Position numbers and translations under genes: made by a program. From assembly GCA_008704415.1 (NCBI GenBank), contig VXIS01000310.1, positions 1 through 58,145 of the forward strand: a stretch of 58,145 bases of DNA. Direction: 5' to 3'. Shown one piece after another: positions 53,701 through 58,145 of the stretch (position 1 is the first letter of the stretch; the number at the start of each line of letters is the position of its first letter). Origin of the DNA: Sphaerosporella brunnea (lineage: Eukaryota; Ascomycota; Pezizomycetes; Pezizales; Pyronemataceae). The notes below the pieces were generated by a model. It was not told the origin of the DNA. It did not search any database and was given only the letters and a program-made list of their open reading frames with translations.

Positions 53701-55966
53701 GGAGGAGCAGTAAGGGTAGCACTCTGTGTATTCCTTGAAATAATTCGATGATATAAGAACGTTGTGCGCACAAGCTGATTCTGCGCGTGTCGCCAGTCGC
53801 AGGTATTATGTAGCAGGCAGCTCATCGTGGGCTGGGGATTCATCACAACCGTGGTTGCGTGGGTAGCGGACGGCAGTATCGTCTCCCATTCAATGCCAGG
53901 ACGGGCGGGGAATTTACCAGATGCAGCATTCCTGGATATGGGCGGTTCCGTCAAGTATGGTGTTGATCCAACAGTCGTGTACGCTGCCAGTGTGGTTTCT
54001 ACTCGCTCTGTCTATCGTTCACGCCTTCTGCACCAAATTGCGTGTTTACTGTGTCCTCACATGTGCCGTTTAACATTTGGAATGCATGTGCATCATGCAG
54101 AAGAATGACCTTATACCATTAGAATGACCGTATACTATGGCAACGCACCCCAATGGCGTCCATGAAAGAATGACGGCGTCGCTGTTCGAAACAAAGCGTG
54201 TGACTGACTGTTTCAATAGCGTTGGCGGTGGCGTAAACTGCGGGTCCATGGAAGGCTGCGCGGCATGGCGCGATCAAAAAGGGGGCGGCCGAACACCATC
54301 AATCTCTGCTGCCCGCACCGCCACAGGGTTCTCTGGTGCCGTACTCCATGAGAAACCACGGTTTTCCCTGAACCGAGGGAAAACCTGAGAGTCTCGACGT
54401 CCGCAATAGAGAGTCACCAATGGACTCAGTCCACCAGAGTGGTCGCTGGACAAACGAGCGTTAAAGGTTCGGGTGGTCGGGTGGCCGAGAAACGCGACGA
54501 TAGTCGCGTTACCGTAATCTCGCCATGAGTCCGGATCTGCTCAACCGCACGAGAAGATCAAGCTGCATCGTTCCCTCTTGAGCTGCCTGCGCTTCAGCGT
54601 CATCCTTGCTGTATCGATTTGGGCAGTCAGAGGTTACGACAGGTTTCAAAAAGAACGTGATGGAAATTTTGAACTTCAGCTATTACCGTTGCACATATTC
54701 AATATGAGGGCCTTGCCAGCGCAGCTGCTGCCTTACCAATTGAATGATCCCTTCAGCTCCCGGTGGACAGGATAACATCGAAGGCATTCAGAAAGAAATA
54801 TCATCAACAACCGGCCTTCAAGCGTGCACGTCATAAACTTCGCTGTCGGCCAGCCGATGTGGAAACGGCTGTCCCTGATGTCGTTGAACAATACTTGTCG
54901 TCAACACTGCTCCTTATCAGCAGAAGCTAGCATCATCACAAGGGTTGGCATGCCCCTTCATCGGCTGGCCACTAGTCATCGCGCAGTCCTCAAGTTCATT
55001 CTCTCGTGACCCTCCGATTGACAATCACTGAACAACCGTCATGATTACAGAAACGCAAATCCTGATATCGCCGCAGTCTTTGAGGTTCGTTCGCTGGGAT
55101 CGTGTAGATGTTCCGCTTTACGTCGAAATCGTTTTAGATAGACCCAACCCCGAGGTGGATCGCCGTAGTCCCTTGCATCCACAAGAGGATGCCACAGACG
55201 TTGAGACCGCGCCCAAAGAATGTAGATAGTGATGTGCCACGCATTGAGCGGCGTTCACGATAGGAAAACCTCCTAGATCGTCACAAGCGTGTTGCTTTCA
55301 AATCTGCATTGCTTCTAGTTCGAAGCAATCATATCGAGCCTTGTATCGGCCTAAACTCGTTCCTTCGCAGCATCCATCAAAGCCTCGGAATGGGCTGAAT
55401 AGATGCAGCTCTACCGGGCGGGGGAAAGGGCTTGTTGCTGAGGGAGTGTAGCAAAAGAGATGGATCCGCTTCCAGTGGCGACAGTACCAAACACGCGACA
55501 AATAGGTAAAGCGAAGAGAGGCAGCGCTGGTGCTGAATTCGGTTGTCGACCACGCAGATGTGGGCTTCGGGGGTGAATGCGTGGAGTAGCGGAGTGGATT
55601 GAGTAGCGTCACAACAACGAAAGTGTCGATGTCAACATCTCAGTGTGGTGGGAAACCGGGTTGATAAATAATAGACAAGATCACGGATATAGCTTTCTTC
55701 GGCTGGCAGTCGCTGGTGGCTCAGGTTCCGCCTCTCCAACCCCCACCGCCTCCTCCGCCGCCTCCGTTGCCTCCTCTCGCCCAGGTTGGGTTCCGGTGCG
55801 CGCAGGTCCCGGATATGGGGCGCGCTCCGGTCCGCAGACGGCGTCTCGTGGCCGCGATGTCCCCTGCCCCGGGTCGTTCCACGACCCAGGCTCGTGGCGC
55901 CTCCGCTGACGAACGGGACGCCGTGCAGCCACAGCGCCGTCGCCCGGCCTTTGCTGTGAGTGGGGA
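50789..55966. other. 5.2 kb without a recognised gene
   Basis: Many short ORFs overlap on both strands with no motif. A 54-codon plus-strand frame at 53360-53524 (MTRAELRKAIDDKAKAMM) is helical and charged and could be the end of a small coding exon. 55041-55229 is another short open frame. Neither has a partner exon or promoter that I can support. Confidence 0.4.
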
Positions 55967-57555
55967 TTTTTTTTTTTTTTTTTTTTGTTTTAATCATCCT
56001 GTATTCGGCCGCTTGCGGCCATGACATGGGGCTATGTACATAAATCTACCCTTGGACCTCAGGTGTCCACAGACGGGCGTGATTTAACGGACGCACCAAG
56101 GAAACTCGTGTCTGGTAAGTAGGACAAAGGGAAGACGAAAGGAGAGGTAACCAAAAGGAAAAGGTGAAAGGATGCTAATCATACTTGTGGCCTCTCTGGC
56201 CACTTGCCTACATGCGTGCTAGCCAAGAAGCCCAGGACGGCTTCTGTACATCTTGCGTCTGCCAGGACTCTGGCCACAGGGGTGGAGGTCCTCTTCCATC
56301 CCTCCTTGTCTCCTACTTTCGTCGCCAGACCTATAGCCCTCCATAGGACATCCTGCTCTTTCTGCCACTTGGCGCACCTCTTCATGAGGTGTTCCCTGGT
56401 CTGTTTGGGGGCTTTGCGGCACCACCAACATCTGTCGTCCATCCGACGGCCTGTCCACATCAGGTATGGGGCTGTGGGTGCCTTATTGAGACGGAGCTGG
56501 AAGTACCGGGACGCCAGAGCCCTCGGGGCCTTAGCCGCAGTTTTGTCCCATTTCGCCTTTCGTTTGTAGTAGGCTTTGGCCTTGATCTTTCGGCTAAGCC
56601 ATGCATTCCTATCCTTGGATCTGGCGTCGGTAACTAGACGCCCGATGTGTGCCAGTGATGTGACCGTAATTGTGTGTGGCCTGTCCAGTCGATCTCTCGC
56701 AGCGGCTTTGGCGGCCTGGTCGGCCATCTCGTTGCCGGGGATGCCTTTATGTCCTGGCACCCATCTGTATTCGGTGGTCCATCCGAGCAGAAGCAGTTCG
56801 GTTTCAGCTCGGCGGATGTGTGGTAGCAGCCATTGGCCTGCCCCTGGGTCGCCGTGTCTCAGACGCTTGAGAGCCGCCTGAGCGTCCACAAAGATGTAGA
56901 CAGTGCGCGACGCGTCCGGAGGGGTCTCTTGTCGGAGTCGGGACCTGACGTGGGTGCTTCGTGATGCCAACTCTAGGCCAGCCGCGATGCCAAAGAGCTC
57001 TGCATCGTAGGCTTCCTTATTGTCGCCTATGTAGCCACTGTTTCGGCACCATTCTTTGATGGTCATGCTGGTACGTGCAACTGCGCCGAAGCCGCAGTGG
57101 CCGTCTTCTAAGCGTGATCCGTCCGAGTAAATCGACATGTGATTCTCTGTGGGCTGTTCGAGTGACGCAGCCGTCAGGGCAGCCGTGGTTTCGTCTTCCT
57201 CGATGATGACGTGGCCCGTGGGATGTCGGAGACCTGGTCGGGTAGGCTCTATAATCGTTGGGCGTCCAGGGATCTCCATTGCAAGCTTGCCCATGATGTT
57301 TGTCGGTTGGATTTTTGGCGCGCCTTCGCCAAAGGCATTGCCGGAAATAAACCGAAGCAGGTTGTTGGTGGACTTAACTTCTGGTTGCTGGTTACCGTCC
57401 GCGTTCTTGACTGCAGCGTTTCGGAGGCGGTGGCCAGCTGGGTTGTTGTCTGGCGTCGCGGCCAAGCGGGCTGCAAAGCGTCTGCGTCTGTGTCGAAGGA
57501 CTGTCTCCGCGTCTGTGAGTCCGGCTTCGCAGATGAGGGGGCCGATGTAAAACCA
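55967..57555 (-). mobile_element. 5'-truncated LINE with A-tail (best preserved copy)
   Basis: The minus-strand element ends with the family 3' signature GGCCGCAAGCGGCCGAATAC, GATGATTAAAAC and a run of about 20 A (T on + at 55967-55986). Its coding part (56179 to about 57555) is open. Truncation lies upstream of the RNase H domain near 57555, where a TAG precedes WFYIGPLICEAGL. 5' truncation and an A-tail are hallmarks of target-primed reverse transcription. No clear target-site duplication was found. Confidence 0.85.
56179..57550 (-). CDS. LINE ORF2 C-terminal part: RNase H and zinc knuckle (partial)
   Basis: An uninterrupted frame of more than 428 codons with no native start codon (5'-truncated). 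N-terminally there is the post-RT linker (EAGLTDAETVLRHRRRRFAA). Numbered from the TTG at 57465, RNase H shows IYSDGSRLEDGHCGFGAV (D115), AYDAELFGIAAGLE (E156), IFVDAQAALKRL (D194) and WVPGHKGIPGNEMADQAA (H239, D249), which is a full catalytic set. A knuckle follows at 346-364 (C-x2-C-x9-H-x4-C, CWWCRKAPKQTREHLMKRC). The protein ends KWPERPQV. In fungal Tad1/I-like LINEs this region degrades RNA of the hybrid and binds nucleic acid. Absence of stops suggests a recent insertion. Confidence 0.85.
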
Positions 57556-58145
57556 CTAGGTTCACTAAACCGCGTACAAGGAAGATAGGCCAAACAGTAA
57601 TCCTTTTCTAAGGAAAAGACACTTGTTGGGCGAAGAGCTTTCAAATACGGGATCGGTAAAGATTCGCTAATGGTACGAGTATATTCGTACCGAAGGGAAG
57701 ATAGAATAAAGATTTCGAAACGAATATAGATTGTGTAAACGACAATATTGTTAAGGCTGAACCTCACAATATCCTAACGATGATGTCTGCTAACTCTGGT
57801 GGTCTCTCAACTCGAGGGAAATCTCGCGGGTTATATCCTGACGGATTCGCCTTTGAGCCTCAAAGTTGATTTCCAATCCTCGGACGAACAATTGCCCCGA
57901 TTGCCACGTAAGGGTACCGAGCTTCTTTGACTAGCCAGGGATTATAGATAACCCCCACTCCAACTCGGACACTCTTCTGCAGCTATGGCGTGATTGAACG
58001 CGTAAGCTTTGACGCCTAGAATGCCCTATTGAAGTGCCGCAGTAGCTATGACGTGATGACCAATTACCGAAGTGACTTTGGTACTTATCAAGTCTTGTCA
58101 CAGGTGCTCCCCTCATATACCCACCGGGTACGTTCCGGTATAACG
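57556..58145. other. AT-richer end of window, no gene recognised
   Basis: Base composition shifts to AT-richer here. A hairpin GGTACGA-gtatat-TCGTACC sits at about 57672-57691. The style (short palindromes, CTCATATACCC near the end) could be LTR sequence running out of the window, but no end can be defined. Confidence 0.3.

Noticed and set aside
55643..56024. Pro/Ser- and Arg-rich open frames on both strands
   Set aside because: A short CCTCCGCC-type low-complexity tract produces them; no gene signal.

Overview
The window looks like a repeat-rich stretch of a filamentous fungal nuclear genome, most likely an Agaricomycete basidiomycete. The reasons are 54-58 bp introns with GTATGT donors and CTGAC branch sites, TATA-type core promoters, and fungal-style transposon relics. 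These include non-LTR retrotransposons with an RNase H domain and zinc knuckle, Ty3/gypsy, Ty1/copia, hAT and Mutator-like elements, and several MITE families. The species assignment is inference; nothing here fixes it. There are no operons, CRISPR arrays or bacterial signals.

Only four loci look like intact host genes. They are a 302-residue C2H2-type protein (9197-10105, +), a five-exon gene built from tandemly duplicated exon-intron cassettes (12324-13674, +), a coiled-coil protein (14761-15462, -) and a 757-residue F-box protein (23043-25316, -). A fifth ORF, a CCHC zinc-knuckle protein at 2790-3437 (-), has a decayed relative at about 40.6-41.2 kb and may belong to a dispersed or mobile family.

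Layout: 0-8 kb is a pile-up of a hAT transposase end, LINE fragments, a solo LTR with its own target-site duplication, the zinc-knuckle ORF and a decayed 3 kb LINE (endonuclease-RT-RNase H, minus strand). 9-15.5 kb holds three of the four credible genes. 16.5-22.6 kb holds a LINE 3' end, a 389 bp TIR element with an A-tract, MITE copies, decayed unknown coding sequence, an inverted pair of paralogous fragments, a tRNA-like pol III signature and a Mutator-type zinc-knuckle ORF. 23-25.5 kb is the F-box gene with its promoter. 25.5-38 kb is gene-poor, with a gypsy RT relic, a degenerate tandem array and three MITEs, two of them hAT-like with 8 bp target-site duplications. 38-48 kb has a copia gag relic beside a 149 bp tandem duplication, the zinc-knuckle relative, a Mutator-like element carrying only the N-terminal transposase domain with a MITE nested in one TIR, and a gypsy RT relic. 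48-51 kb has a broken ankyrin-repeat gene and a second solo LTR about 98% identical to the first. The last 2 kb is a well-preserved 5'-truncated LINE with an open RNase H/zinc-knuckle frame and an A-tail.

The strongest candidate for something undescribed is the cassette gene at 12.3-13.7 kb. Whole phase-0 exon plus intron units of about 330 bp are repeated. Each repeated intron is 54 bp and carries the same in-frame stop, so exon number and intron retention could both change the product in a controlled way.
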